Assembly: GCF_026343185.1 (NCBI RefSeq) | Contig: NZ_JAPEMA010000001.1 | Span: forward strand, 5,704,001-5,768,000 | Source: Streptomyces sp. NBC_00091 | GTDB lineage: Bacteria; Actinomycetota; Actinomycetes; Streptomycetales; Streptomycetaceae | Reading direction: 5' to 3' | DNA length: 64,000 nucleotides | Part shown: positions 8,866 through 17,576 of the stretch, one piece after another | How positions within the stretch are numbered: position 1 is the stretch's first letter | Layout: every line of letters starts with the position of its first letter | Position numbers and translations under genes: made by a program | The notes under the pieces: model-generated | What the model was told of the DNA's origin: nothing | Databases searched by the model: none | Seen by the model: the letters and a program-made list of their open reading frames with translations, nothing else

Positions 8866-9411
8866 TCAACCGATCGGTCCGCGGTAGCCGAGGGCGTTGC
8901 CTATCCGGCCCGCGACGTCGTTGCGGCGGGCCCCGGGGGCGTCGCCGCCCGTCAGCCACGCCCGGCAGCGGTCCCCGAGCATCAGCCCGAAGCTCTCCGC
9001 CTCGATCTCCTGGGTGTCCTCGTAGTGGGACCGGGCGGCGACACTGGCGTACGTCAGGTCGGAGGCGTCGGGCAGCGCCCGGGCGGCGTCGGCGGCCCCG
9101 CGTCCGTGCCCGGTGCAGTGGCCGGCCTTCATGTGCCACAGCTCGTGCCCGAGGATGACCAGTTGGTGGTCGGCGGTCGTGTACTTCTCCACCACGACGA
9201 TGTCGTAGTCCTCCATGTTCAGCCAGAGACCCGAGGTGGTCAGTTCGGCGGGGAAGCGCTCGAAGCGCAGCACGATGGGACGCCCGCCACGGGTACGGCT
9301 CATGGCGTCGCACAGGGCGCGGAAGAGCGTCTGCGGCTCGACCGGCGCCTCGAGGTCGAGCGAGGAGGTCAGCGCGGTGCACAGCTTGCGCATCGAACGG
9401 GAGAGGTTCAC
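8866..9411 (-). CDS. ImmA/IrrE-family metallopeptidase
   Basis: A 181-residue cytosolic zinc protease with the motif HELWH at residues 89-93 and a downstream acidic helix (DTQEIEAESFG) that supplies the third metal ligand. Proteins of this family cleave XRE-type repressors (ImmA/ImmR, IrrE/DdrO). Automated annotation often labels these as toxin components. GTG 9411 is chosen because it overlaps the stop of the upstream XRE-like gene by GTGA; an internal ATG at 9393 is the alternative. Its likely target is the product of the gene just upstream. Confidence 0.88.
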   Translation of the reverse strand: MNLSRSMRKLCTALTSSLDLEAPVEPQTLFRALCDAMSRTRGGRPIVLRFERFPAELTTSGLWLNMEDYDIVVVEKYTTADHQLVILGHELWHMKAGHCTGHGRGAADAARALPDASDLTYASVAARSHYEDTQEIEAESFGLMLGDRCRAWLTGGDAPGARRNDVAGRIGNALGYRGPIG

Positions 9412-10019
9412 CGGGCCACCTCGGAGGAGAGCATTCCGGTGATCATGCCCAGGAGCAGCGTCTCCTGCGTCCGGGTGAGGGCTCTTCCCCGCGTGGAGAT
9501 GGAGACGAGCCCGTACTGGTTCATGAGGTCGGCCATCAGGTCGCCCGATCCGTAGTTGAGGGATTCGACCGCAGGCCACAGGGCCCTGTTCACCGCCTGA
9601 GCCGGGGTGTCCGTCAGGAAGGTGATCTCACGGCCGAAGAAGGCCGCGAACTCCGTGCAGTGCCGCAGGTGCGGCGGTTCGCGGCCCGACACCAGGGCGC
9701 CGACCCACCAGGGGTCCACGCCGATGGCCGCCGCGATCTCCGCGATCGCGTAGGGCTGTCCGTGGGTGTCGCGCGAGACGGCGTACAGGAAGGCCGCGCG
9801 ACGGCGGAGCGTCTCCTCGGCCTCCTCCGGCGTGGGATCCGCGAACTCCTCACCGCGCAGCAGGGCCGCCGTCACCTCCACGGGGACGCCGGTCCGCCCG
9901 GCGAGGGACTCCGCGTCGAGGATCTCGTCCACGTCCAGTCGCCGCTCCTGGGCGAGCGCCCGGATCCGGGTGAGCGTCGCGGCGAGGGAAAGCGGCGGAC
10001 CGCCAACGGGGACAGTCAT
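9408..10019 (-). CDS. XRE-like helix-turn-helix regulator, first gene of protease cassette
   Basis: A 203-residue protein. The N-terminal 70 residues include the short helix pair SLAGRTGVPVEVTAALL, and a second helical DNA-binding-like segment (YAIAEIAAAIGVDPWWVGALVSGREP) lies near residues 96-121. The C-terminal part has no recognised domain. It heads the coupled cassette and is probably both its repressor and the substrate of the ImmA/IrrE-type protease. ATG 10019 is followed by a conserved-looking start. A perfect 8-bp inverted repeat about 95-120 bases upstream is a candidate operator. Confidence 0.75.
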   Translation of the reverse strand: MTVPVGGPPLSLAATLTRIRALAQERRLDVDEILDAESLAGRTGVPVEVTAALLRGEEFADPTPEEAEETLRRRAAFLYAVSRDTHGQPYAIAEIAAAIGVDPWWVGALVSGREPPHLRHCTEFAAFFGREITFLTDTPAQAVNRALWPAVESLNYGSGDLMADLMNQYGLVSISTRGRALTRTQETLLLGMITGMLSSEVAR

Positions 10020-10363
10020 CTGTCTGTGCTCCCATACGTCCGAAGGGCAGATCCGTCTGCGCACCCGGGACGACGGTAGGCCCCCCCGGGCATCAAGATC
10101 CCCAGCACCGAACCGATCGTTGTCGAATCGAAAACGATCGATGACCGGAGGTGGGGACGCACAGCAAGATACAGCCAGTGCGGCGGGCTGTGGCGGGAAA
10201 GGGCGCATGGTCGCAGCTCATCGCGCCGGCCCGCCCGGCCGGTAAGGAGTACGAGAGCCACACGCCCCATACCCGCAGGTCCGGGATCCCCGGACGGCTC
10301 CCGCCCCCGGCGGCAGGGAGCCCCCGGGGCCGGAAAACCCGCGCGGACACGTACCATGGCGGC
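10020..10363. other. 344-bp divergent intergenic region
   Basis: This gap separates the minus-strand protease cassette from the plus-strand gene at 10364. It holds a long inverted repeat near 10114-10140 and a run of seven or more C at about 10081. Several poor open frames cross it on both strands, but none has a ribosome binding site or a recognisable product. I see no RNA gene in it. Confidence 0.6.
10114..10140. promoter_or_regulatory. Candidate operator for the XRE/protease cassette
   Basis: CGATCGTT and AACGATCG form a perfect 8-bp inverted repeat separated by 11 bases in an A/T-richer island. This is the spacing expected for two half-turn-related regulator subunits. It lies about 95 bases upstream of the cassette's first start codon. 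Confidence 0.45.
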
Positions 10364-10864
10364 ATGTCCTTCCTCCGCCGCCACCGCGCCGCCACACCCG
10401 CCGGCCCGGACTTCGACGTCCTGGCCATGGACCCGGGGGACTGGCCGGGCAACCTCGGGGCCGGGCTGCTGCCCGCCCCCGACGGCAGCTGCCAGGGTGT
10501 CTTCCTCCGCTACGACCTGTTCGGCGGCCGCGGCCCCGCGATGATCATCGGCAACCTCCCCGAGGGATCCCCGGCGCGGGAGCTCGCCGAGGGCCAGGTC
10601 CCCTTCGAGGTGGCCCAGCTCCTCGACGCCCTCGAGAACGACGAGGACGTCGAGGTCACCGGCGCCGAGGACTGTCCCGTCATGCAGGGCGACAACCTCC
10701 TCATCGTCCGCAAGATCAAGCTCTCCGAGGGCCGGATCTCCTGCGTCCAGTTCGACCGCAGCGACAACGTCCTCGTGACGATCGCCAGCTGGGACCGCCC
10801 GATCACCGACGACCTCTACGCGCTGCTCAAGCCGCTCCCCGCCGAGCTCTTCCAGCAGGGCTAG
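10364..10864 (+). CDS. Conserved hypothetical protein
   Basis: A 166-residue acidic soluble protein with no signal peptide or membrane segment. Recognisable stretches are DFDVLAMDPGDWPGN near the start, a beta-rich middle and ELFQQG at the end. I do not recognise a catalytic motif. The start is ATG 10364, although the open frame extends upstream to 10151 through Arg/Pro-rich non-conserved sequence. A single gene converging on the next by 29 bp, with no partner to suggest a function. Confidence 0.7.
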   Translation: MSFLRRHRAATPAGPDFDVLAMDPGDWPGNLGAGLLPAPDGSCQGVFLRYDLFGGRGPAMIIGNLPEGSPARELAEGQVPFEVAQLLDALENDEDVEVTGAEDCPVMQGDNLLIVRKIKLSEGRISCVQFDRSDNVLVTIASWDRPITDDLYALLKPLPAELFQQG

Positions 10865-10893
10865 CCCTCCGGGGCCGCCGGCGCCGCCGGGCG

Positions 10894-12672
10894 CTACGCG
10901 TCCGCGATGTCGTTCGCCGCGACGTAGCCGAACGTCATCGCGGGCCCGATCGTGGATCCCGCCCCCGCGTAGCTGTGGCCCATCACCGCCGCACTCGCGT
11001 TGCCCGCCGCCCACAGGCCCCGGATCACCGAGCCGTCCGCCCGCAGCGCCCGGGCCCGCGCGTCCGTGACGATGCCGCCCTTGGTGCCCAGGTCCCCCGG
11101 GACGATCCTGAAGGCGTAGAAGGGCGGGGCCCAGACCGGCGCCAGGCAGGAGTTCGGCACCACGTTCGGGTCGGTGTAGTAGTGGTCGTACGCCGTGTCG
11201 CCCCGGTGGAAGTCCGCGTCGCTCCCGCTCCACGCCTGGGCGTTGAACCGGTTGAGGGTCGCCCGCAGCGCACCCGCCGGCACCCCGATCTGGCCCGCCA
11301 GCGCGTCCCAGGTCCACGCCTTCTTCACGGCGCCCGCCTCGTACCACGCGTCCGGGAAGGGCAGGGTCGGCAGGACGTCCTTGAACAGGTACCTGTTGCG
11401 GTAGTTCTGGTCCACGATCAGCCACGCCGGGATGTGCGAGCCCGCCTGGCCCCGGTCCTTCTCGTACATCACGTGCACCACGTCGCTGTACGGCGCGGCC
11501 TCGTTCACGAAGCGCGTCCCCGCCCGGTTCACGATCAGACCCCCCGGCAGGGTCCGCTCCGCCAGACAGAAGTACGGCTCCCCGGGCAGCGGGATCGTCG
11601 GCCCCCACCAGGCGTCCTCCATCAACGCCAGGGCCGCGCCCGCCTGTTGCCCCGCCCGGATCCCGTCACCGGTGTTCTCCTTCGCCCCCACCGACCACTG
11701 GGTGCCGATCGGCTGCTGCTGGTACTGCTCCCGCATCTGCGCGTTGTGCTCGAAGCCGCCGGAGCCGATGACCACCCCCTTGCGGGCCCGCACGACACCC
11801 CGTACGCCCTCCTTCTCCACCACCACCCCGGTCACCGCCCCGGCCTCCTGGACCAGGTCGACCAGCGGGCTGTTCAGCCACACCGGCACCCCCGCCCGCA
11901 GCAGCCCGGCCCGCAGCCCCGCGGCCAGCGCCTGGCCCATCGTCAGCGGCTCCTCCCCGCGCAGCGCCGCCGCCGCACCGCGCGCCAGGCACTCCGTGGA
12001 CACCGCGAGCCCCTTCGCGGTGACCGCCGCGAGGGTCAGCCACCGGTAGTCCTGGCTGAACACCACCATCCCGGCGGGCACCGCCATGTACGCCGGGTTC
12101 AGGTGCGCCAGTTCGGCGCCCAGGACGTTCCCGTCGACCTGGTCCGGCTCGATGGAACGGCCGTTGCTCAGCCCGCCCGGCAGGTTCGGGTAGTAGTCGC
12201 TGTAGCCGTCCATGAAACGGAACCTCAGCGGGCTGTTCGCCATGACGAAGTCCAGCATCCGGGGACCGTTGTCGAGGAACGCCCGCTGCCGGTCGGCCGG
12301 TACGTCCGGACCCACCACCGCCGACAGGTACGCGGCCGCCTTCTGCGGGGTGTCCGGCACCCCCGCGCCCAGGATCACCGAGTTGTTCGGCAGCCAGATC
12401 CCCGCGCCGGAGCGCGCCGCCGAACCGCCGAAGGTCGGGGCCTTCTCCACCACCAGGACGCTCAGCCCCCGCCGGGCGGCGGTCAGCGCGGCGGTCATCC
12501 CCGCCGCCCCCGAGCCGACCACCACGACGTCGTACTCGCCGAGCGGGCTCTCGGCGGCCCCCGCGGCCGCGCCCGGCAGCACGGCGGCGGCGAGCACCCC
12601 GGCCCCCGTCCCGGCGAGGACCGCCCGGCGGGAGGGGAGGGCGGGACGGCTTCGGTCGGTGCTCCGGGTCAT
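10894..12672 (-). CDS. 3-ketosteroid dehydrogenase-like FAD-binding protein, Tat-type signal
   Basis: A 592-residue flavoprotein of the fumarate reductase/3-ketosteroid delta-1-dehydrogenase family. The N-terminus carries SRRAVLAGTGAG and an Ala-rich hydrophobic stretch, so Tat export is likely. The FAD fold starts at VVVGSGAAGMTAAL near residue 54 with the acidic partner VVEK, and the C-terminal FAD motif is GLWAAGNASAAVMGHSYAGAG. ATG 12672 has GGAG at a good distance; a longer start at 12753 is possible. Known KstD enzymes introduce a double bond in ring A of ketosteroids. This substrate is plausible but unproven, and the gene stands alone. Confidence 0.82.
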   Translation of the reverse strand: MTRSTDRSRPALPSRRAVLAGTGAGVLAAAVLPGAAAGAAESPLGEYDVVVVGSGAAGMTAALTAARRGLSVLVVEKAPTFGGSAARSGAGIWLPNNSVILGAGVPDTPQKAAAYLSAVVGPDVPADRQRAFLDNGPRMLDFVMANSPLRFRFMDGYSDYYPNLPGGLSNGRSIEPDQVDGNVLGAELAHLNPAYMAVPAGMVVFSQDYRWLTLAAVTAKGLAVSTECLARGAAAALRGEEPLTMGQALAAGLRAGLLRAGVPVWLNSPLVDLVQEAGAVTGVVVEKEGVRGVVRARKGVVIGSGGFEHNAQMREQYQQQPIGTQWSVGAKENTGDGIRAGQQAGAALALMEDAWWGPTIPLPGEPYFCLAERTLPGGLIVNRAGTRFVNEAAPYSDVVHVMYEKDRGQAGSHIPAWLIVDQNYRNRYLFKDVLPTLPFPDAWYEAGAVKKAWTWDALAGQIGVPAGALRATLNRFNAQAWSGSDADFHRGDTAYDHYYTDPNVVPNSCLAPVWAPPFYAFRIVPGDLGTKGGIVTDARARALRADGSVIRGLWAAGNASAAVMGHSYAGAGSTIGPAMTFGYVAANDIADA

Positions 12673-12800
12673 GGGCGGGCTCCATCGGGTGGCGGGGACG
12701 GGGGAGGCTCCGGCGTTCTGATGCCGAGTCAGAGAAAATGTTCGGGGGATCATGTGATGTCAAGCCACGCGCGCGCAACCGGTCCGGCCCCGGACAGGCC

Positions 12801-12842
12801 GAATCCCGTGCCCCCACACAGGGTGTGCGGGACACGGGATTC
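12801..12842 (-). terminator. Long hairpin terminator after the phosphotransferase gene
   Basis: GAATCCCGTG and CACGGGATTC form a perfect 10-bp outer stem. The 22-nt interior can pair further (CACAC with GTGTG), giving one long hairpin 24 bases beyond the minus-strand stop at 12866. Confidence 0.7.
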
Positions 12843-12865
12843 GTACGGGGCCGGGCGGGCCGGAG

Positions 12866-13990
12866 TCAGCGCGTGCCGACCGCCGCCCGGACCGCTCTGC
12901 GGGCCATCCCGGCGTCGTCGTGCAGACGGCGCAGCAGCAGGCGCTGCTCCTCCCCCGAGGACAGGGCCCCCGCGGGAAGCGGCTGGGCGGGGGCGGCCGC
13001 CAGCATGGAGCGCTGCACCGCCGTCTCGGACATCCGGATCTCCCTGGTCAGCACCAGCATCAGGTTCACCAGGAAGGCGTCCCGCGCCACCGGGCCGGCC
13101 GACTGGGCCAGCCGGCTGATCTGGCCGCGCGCCGCCGGAGCGTCACCCAGTACCGTCCACAGCGTGGCCAGGTCGTAGCCCGGCAGGTACCACCCGGCGT
13201 GCTCCCAGTCGAGGAGCACCGGCCCGGCCGGGGACAGCAGCAGGTTCGACAGCAGCGCGTCACCGTGGTTGAACTGCCACGGGGTACCCGCCAGCCGCAG
13301 CCCGTGCAGCAGCTTCTGCAGGTCGCCGAAGTCCCGGTCGGTCAGCAGTCCCAGCTGGTGGTCGCGGGAGATCCGCCGCGCGTAGTCCACCGGGTGGCCG
13401 AACAGATCGGCCGGCGGACGCCACTGGTTCACCCGGCACACCGCTCCCAGGGCGGCCCGCAGGTCGGTCCGCGGCGGCGCCTCCACCGGATGCCGCTGGA
13501 GCGCCGCGACCCGGCCCGCCATCCGCTCCACCACCAGTACGCAGTTCTCCGGGTCCGCGGCGATCAGCCGGGGCACGCGGACCGGCGGGCGGTGCCGGAC
13601 GAACGTCCGGTACGACGCTATTTCGTGCCGGTACCGCTCGCGCCACTCGGGCGAGTGGTCCAGTAAAACCTTCGCGACCGCGGTCATCCGCCCTGTCGTC
13701 CCCACCAGGAGGACCGACCGGCCGCTGCGCCGCAGGACCTGGACCGGTGCGAACTCCGGACAGATCCGCTGCACCGACGCGAGCGCGGTGCGCAGCTGCG
13801 CCCCCTGCGGCCCGGACAGGTCGATTCTTCCGCTGAGCGGCTGCGGTCCGGTACCCGGCATCCGCCGCGCCCGTACGGCGCCCTGCGCCGGTACCGGCTG
13901 GCGGCCGGGTTCGAGGTAGGGGCCGCCGCCCGCCTGGAGGGTGCGGTGCTGCCGAACCGGTGCGGACACGGAGGACGTTGCTGCGTACAT
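12866..13990 (-). CDS. Aminoglycoside phosphotransferase-family kinase, TTA-containing
   Basis: A 374-residue APH/choline-kinase-like protein. The catalytic loop is [12 protein letters not shown] (residues about 243-254), followed by the metal-binding VLLDWEHAG. The N-terminal 60 residues are basic and not conserved. It should transfer phosphate to a small molecule; Streptomyces has many such kinases and most have no role in resistance. Codon 109 is TTA (13664-13666), so translation may depend on the bldA tRNA. It is divergent from the NsdA-like regulator, with a shared 231-bp promoter region. ATG 13990 is used; an upstream in-frame extension looks non-coding. Confidence 0.8.
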   Translation of the reverse strand: MYAATSSVSAPVRQHRTLQAGGGPYLEPGRQPVPAQGAVRARRMPGTGPQPLSGRIDLSGPQGAQLRTALASVQRICPEFAPVQVLRRSGRSVLLVGTTGRMTAVAKVLLDHSPEWRERYRHEIASYRTFVRHRPPVRVPRLIAADPENCVLVVERMAGRVAALQRHPVEAPPRTDLRAALGAVCRVNQWRPPADLFGHPVDYARRISRDHQLGLLTDRDFGDLQKLLHGLRLAGTPWQFNHGDALLSNLLLSPAGPVLLDWEHAGWYLPGYDLATLWTVLGDAPAARGQISRLAQSAGPVARDAFLVNLMLVLTREIRMSETAVQRSMLAAAPAQPLPAGALSSGEEQRLLLRRLHDDAGMARRAVRAAVGTR

Positions 13991-14163
13991 GGCGTTTACG
14001 GTTCCCTTCGTGCGCCGACGAGTGCGTACGCCGCCCCGCCGGATCCCGTACTTCACCCTGGGGAGTTCCGCCGGTGAACCGGGTCGGGGAGGCGCATTCC
14101 TACCTGACACCCGCCCGCAGGTGGCGAACCACGGGGCGGGGGCTGGCGAACCCTGGCGAATAG

Positions 14164-14192
14164 TCCACACGCATCTGACGGGCGGCTACTGT
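14164..14192 (+). promoter_or_regulatory. Candidate promoter of the NsdA-like gene
   Basis: TCCACA and TACTGT are spaced by 17 bases, and the second element ends 29 bases before the GTG start. The fit to the vegetative consensus is moderate. The rest of the 231-bp divergent region (13991-14221) shows no other clear element. Confidence 0.3.
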
Positions 14193-14221
14193 CAATTCAG
14201 CCGAGAACCTGGGGGCTTGAC

Positions 14222-15718
14222 GTGAGCAAAGGTCCAAACACCCGTCTGAACGACCTGTTCGGCCTGGCCGGCTGGTCGAAGGGCGAACTCGCGAGGATGG
14301 TCAACCGGCAGGCGGCCGCCATGGGCCACCACCAGCTGGCCACCGACACCTCGCGGGTGCGGCGCTGGATCGACATGGGGGAGACCCCGCGCGAACCGGT
14401 GCCCACGGTACTGGCAGCACTGTTCACCGAGCGGCTCGGTCGTGTCGTGACCATCGAGGACCTCGGGTTCGTACGGCAGCGGCGCACCACCAAACGGCAG
14501 CCGGACGGGGCGAAGGAGAACCCCGACGGAGTGCCCTGGGCGCCCGAACGCACAGCCGCGGTCCTCACCGAATTCACGGGAATGGACCTCATGCTCAACC
14601 GTCGCGGCCTGATGGGCGCGGGAGCCGCGCTCACCGCCGGCTCAGCCCTCAGCAACGCCATGTACGACTGGCTGCACACCGAGCCCGCCACCGCCGGGAA
14701 CGCGCAGACCTTCGCAGACCCCTACCAGGCCGACCCGGCCGGCTACGACCGCTACGAGGCGGCGCCGATCGGCTCCCAGGAGATCGAGGCCCTGGAGCGC
14801 TCCGTCGAGGTCTTCCGGGCCTGGGACGCCTCCAGAGGCGGCGGGCTCCAGCGCAAGGCCGTCGTCGGCCAGTTGAACGAAGTCGGCGGCATGCTGGCGT
14901 ACCACCACCCCGACCACCTCCAGCGGAGGCTGTGGGGGGTGGCGGCCAACCTGGCGGTGCTGGCGGGCTGGATGTCGCACGACGTGGGCCTCGAACCCAC
15001 CGCGCAGAAGTACTTCGTCATCGCCGCGCACGCGGCCCGCGAGGGCGGCGACCGGCCGCGCGCCGGCGAAGCCCTGTCACGGGCCGCCCGCCAGATGGTC
15101 CACCTCGGCAAGCCGAACGAGGCCCTGGACCTGATGAAGCTGGCGCAGTCCGGATCCGGCGAGCAGACCCTGCCGCGCACCCGCGCCATGCTGCACACCA
15201 TCGAGGCATGGGCGCAGGCCGCCATGGGCAAGGGCCAGGCCATGCGCCGCACCCTGGGCGAGGCCGAGGACCTGTTCGTGTCCGACAAGGGAGACGTACC
15301 GCCGCCCTCGTGGATGCAGCACTTCGACGAGGCGGACCTGCACGGCATGCAGGCCCTGGCGTACCGCACCCTCGCCGACCACGACGCCTCGGCCGCGCCC
15401 ATCGCCGCCCGGCACGCCCGGGAGGCGCTGCGGCTGCGCGGCGACGGCTACCAGCGCTCCCAGATCTTCGACTACATCTCCATGGCCTCGGCCTGCTTCA
15501 TCGCGGACGACCCGGAACAGGCCGACCGCTACGCCCGCCTCGCCCTGGTCTCGATGAACGAGACCTCCTCGCACCGGACATGGGACCGGCTCCGCGAGAT
15601 GTACCGGCTCACCGGCCAGTACGCCGGGTACGCGCGCATCGAGAACCTGCGCGAGGAGATCAAGCTGGCCCTCCCCGACATCCCCGCAGCGCGCGTCGCA
15701 AGCGGTGCGGAGGTCTAG
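14222..15718 (+). CDS. NsdA-like regulatory protein (negative regulator of differentiation family)
   Basis: A 498-residue protein. The N-terminus (KGPNTRLNDLFGLAGWSKGE, then TSRVRRWIDMGE) matches my memory of NsdA, the S. coelicolor repressor of sporulation and antibiotic production, and its paralogues. Residues 1-75 are HTH-like. A linker carries LNRRGLMGAGAAL, and residues about 180-480 are TPR-like helices. Several paralogues exist in each Streptomyces genome, so I do not claim this is nsdA itself. Start GTG 14222. It is divergent from a TTA-containing kinase and monocistronic, ending at a 10-bp hairpin. Confidence 0.78.
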   Translation: MSKGPNTRLNDLFGLAGWSKGELARMVNRQAAAMGHHQLATDTSRVRRWIDMGETPREPVPTVLAALFTERLGRVVTIEDLGFVRQRRTTKRQPDGAKENPDGVPWAPERTAAVLTEFTGMDLMLNRRGLMGAGAALTAGSALSNAMYDWLHTEPATAGNAQTFADPYQADPAGYDRYEAAPIGSQEIEALERSVEVFRAWDASRGGGLQRKAVVGQLNEVGGMLAYHHPDHLQRRLWGVAANLAVLAGWMSHDVGLEPTAQKYFVIAAHAAREGGDRPRAGEALSRAARQMVHLGKPNEALDLMKLAQSGSGEQTLPRTRAMLHTIEAWAQAAMGKGQAMRRTLGEAEDLFVSDKGDVPPPSWMQHFDEADLHGMQALAYRTLADHDASAAPIAARHAREALRLRGDGYQRSQIFDYISMASACFIADDPEQADRYARLALVSMNETSSHRTWDRLREMYRLTGQYAGYARIENLREEIKLALPDIPAARVASGAEV

Positions 15719-15780
15719 CGGAGGTCTGGGCCGCGGAGGGACGGGTACGGCAGAGGACGGGAAGACGGCGCGTCGGGAGG

Positions 15781-15803
15781 GGCCGCGCCTCACAGGCGCG
15801 GCC
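15781..15803 (+). terminator. Strong hairpin terminator after the NsdA-like gene
   Basis: GGCCGCGCCT-CAC-AGGCGCGGCC is a perfect 10-bp stem with a 3-nt loop, 62 bases after the stop and in the gap between convergent genes. Confidence 0.75.
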
Positions 15804-15820
15804 CCTGGAACCCGTCCGCT

Positions 15821-15850
15821 GTCAGTCGGCCAGCAGTCAGTCGGCCAGTA
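15821..15850. repeat. Two-copy 15-bp tandem repeat in a convergent gap
   Basis: GTCAGTCGGCCAGCA is followed directly by GTCAGTCGGCCAGTA (14 of 15 identical). More GGCC/CCGG-rich short inverted pieces lie up to 15875. It is between two 3' ends, so it may be part of the terminator for the minus-strand phosphatase gene. Confidence 0.7.
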
Positions 15851-15878
15851 GGCCATTCGGCCGGCCGACCGCCGTCGG

Positions 15879-17303
15879 TCAGCCGCCGATCCGGGCGACC
15901 AGGACGCAGGCGTCGTCCTCGCGCTCGCTCTCGCCGAACTCCTCCGTCACCATGCGGACGCAGTCGCGGGCCGACCGCGCCTGCGAGAACCGCGGCGCGA
16001 GCGCCAGCAGCCGCTCGGTGCCGTCCGTCCGGCTGAACTCGATGCTCTGCGAGGCCAGTCCGTCCGTGTGCAGTACGAGTACGTCGCCCAGTTCGAGCCG
16101 TTCCTCGGCCTGCCCGTACACGGCCCCCGAGGTCGCCCCCAGCAGGACGCCCTCCGGGGGTTGCAGCGCCCGGCCCTGGCCGCGGCGGAAGAGCAGGGGC
16201 GCGGGGTGTCCGGCCTGTGCCCAGGACAGCATCCGGCGCGCGGGATCGTAGCGGCAGCAGACGGCGGAGCCGAGTGCGGGCTGTACGGAGGTCTCCAGCA
16301 GCTGGTTGAGCCAGCCCATCAGGGGGCCCGGCTCGATCCCGGCCATGGCCATGCCGCGCAGGGCGCCGAGCATCATCGCCATCCCGGAGGTGGCGCTCAC
16401 CCCGTGCCCGGTCAGGTCACCGACCGTCAGAAGGGAGCGTCCGTCGGGGAGTTCGAGCGCGTCGTACCAGTCGCCGCCGATCAGCGCGCTGGTCGCGGAG
16501 GGCAGGTAGTGCGCGGCCACGTCCATCGTGCCGGCGTTCTCGTGCGGGAACCGCAGGGAGCCGCGCCACGGGGGGAGCACGGCTTCCTGCAGTTCGACCG
16601 CCAGCCGGTGCTCGGTCTGCGCGATCTCCCGCTGGCGCTGGAGCGAATCCCGCGACTCGCGTTCCGCCCGCTGGCTGCGGCGCAGTTCGCTCACGTCCCG
16701 CAGCACGGCCCACATGGAGGCCGTGCAGCCGTCGGAGTCGAGCACCGGCTCGCCCCTCATGTGCAGCGTCCGGACCCGCCCGTCGGCCCGGACGATGCGG
16801 AACTCGCCGTCTATCGGCTTGCCGTCGACCAGGCAGTCCGTGACCATCGCGGTCATCAGGGGCTGGTCCTCGGAGAACAGGGTGGAGCCCAGCTCGTCGA
16901 GGGGCAGTGGGCCGGCCTCGGGGGACCGGCCGAAGATCTGGAAGAGCTCCTCGGACCAGGTGACCTCGTCCGTCAGCAGGTTCCACTCGGCGCTGCCGAC
17001 GCGGGTCTGCCGGTCCTCCTGCGCGGCCTCCGGGGCCGCCGGGGGGAGTTCGACGAGTTCGGGAGCGGGCGGCAGGCCCTCCTTGAGCTGGCCGAGGTGC
17101 TGGCCGAGGTCGTCGAGGTGGTGCACGGCGAGGTCGCACAGCGCGCGCTGCCAGCGGCCCTGGGCGTCGTCGTCGTCCACGACGGTGTCGCGGCGTACGG
17201 CGTCCACCTCGCCGCGCAGCCGGCGGGTCTGCGAGATCAGTGCGTCCACCGATCCCGGCTCGGGCGGCTGCGCGGGACGGTCCGCGTACAGGTGGGACGG
17301 CAT
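15879..17303 (-). CDS. PAS-PP2C (SpoIIE-family) protein phosphatase
   Basis: A 474-residue soluble signalling protein. The first 110 residues are helical. A PAS domain covers about 115-240 (VGSAEWNLLTDEVTWSEELF), and a PP2C/SpoIIE domain covers about 255-470. Metal-binding residues are visible in GGDWYDALEL, GDLTGHG, LVLHTDG and REDDACVLV. Such phosphatases usually act on anti-anti-sigma factors and are common in Streptomyces. No anti-sigma partner is adjacent. ATG 17303 has GGAG 8 bases upstream. A perfect 14-bp tandem repeat sits directly in front of the gene. Confidence 0.88.
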   Translation of the reverse strand: MPSHLYADRPAQPPEPGSVDALISQTRRLRGEVDAVRRDTVVDDDDAQGRWQRALCDLAVHHLDDLGQHLGQLKEGLPPAPELVELPPAAPEAAQEDRQTRVGSAEWNLLTDEVTWSEELFQIFGRSPEAGPLPLDELGSTLFSEDQPLMTAMVTDCLVDGKPIDGEFRIVRADGRVRTLHMRGEPVLDSDGCTASMWAVLRDVSELRRSQRAERESRDSLQRQREIAQTEHRLAVELQEAVLPPWRGSLRFPHENAGTMDVAAHYLPSATSALIGGDWYDALELPDGRSLLTVGDLTGHGVSATSGMAMMLGALRGMAMAGIEPGPLMGWLNQLLETSVQPALGSAVCCRYDPARRMLSWAQAGHPAPLLFRRGQGRALQPPEGVLLGATSGAVYGQAEERLELGDVLVLHTDGLASQSIEFSRTDGTERLLALAPRFSQARSARDCVRMVTEEFGESEREDDACVLVARIGG

Positions 17304-17312
17304 GAGGACTCC

Positions 17313-17340
17313 GATACAGGCGCGGCGATACAGGCGCGGC
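17313..17340. repeat. Perfect tandem 14-bp repeat upstream of the phosphatase gene
   Basis: GATACAGGCGCGGC occurs twice without a gap, only 10 bases upstream of the minus-strand start codon, so it lies in the leader or core promoter. Confidence 0.85.
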
Positions 17341-17576
17341 TCGGCCAGGTCCCGGAGGACGACCGGTGACGGCTGTGGACCGACTACGACTGTGGCACAG
17401 CCGGAGACCGCCTGTAAGGCGTTTGGCAACATCCGTAACGGTCTTGCTCGGGGCATATGCCGAAGGCCTCCCGGTTGCCTCCTGTCCGTACGAACATTTC
17501 CGGTCAGCCCCGGATGCCGTTCCTGCCCGGTCCTGGCCGTGTTCACGCCGTGCCGGGCCCGGAGTCCGCAGGTCCC

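Noticed and set aside
12866..13990. Phosphotransferase considered as an aminoglycoside-resistance gene
   Set aside because: It has only the general APH fold, the N-terminus is unlike resistance kinases and there is no biosynthetic cluster nearby.
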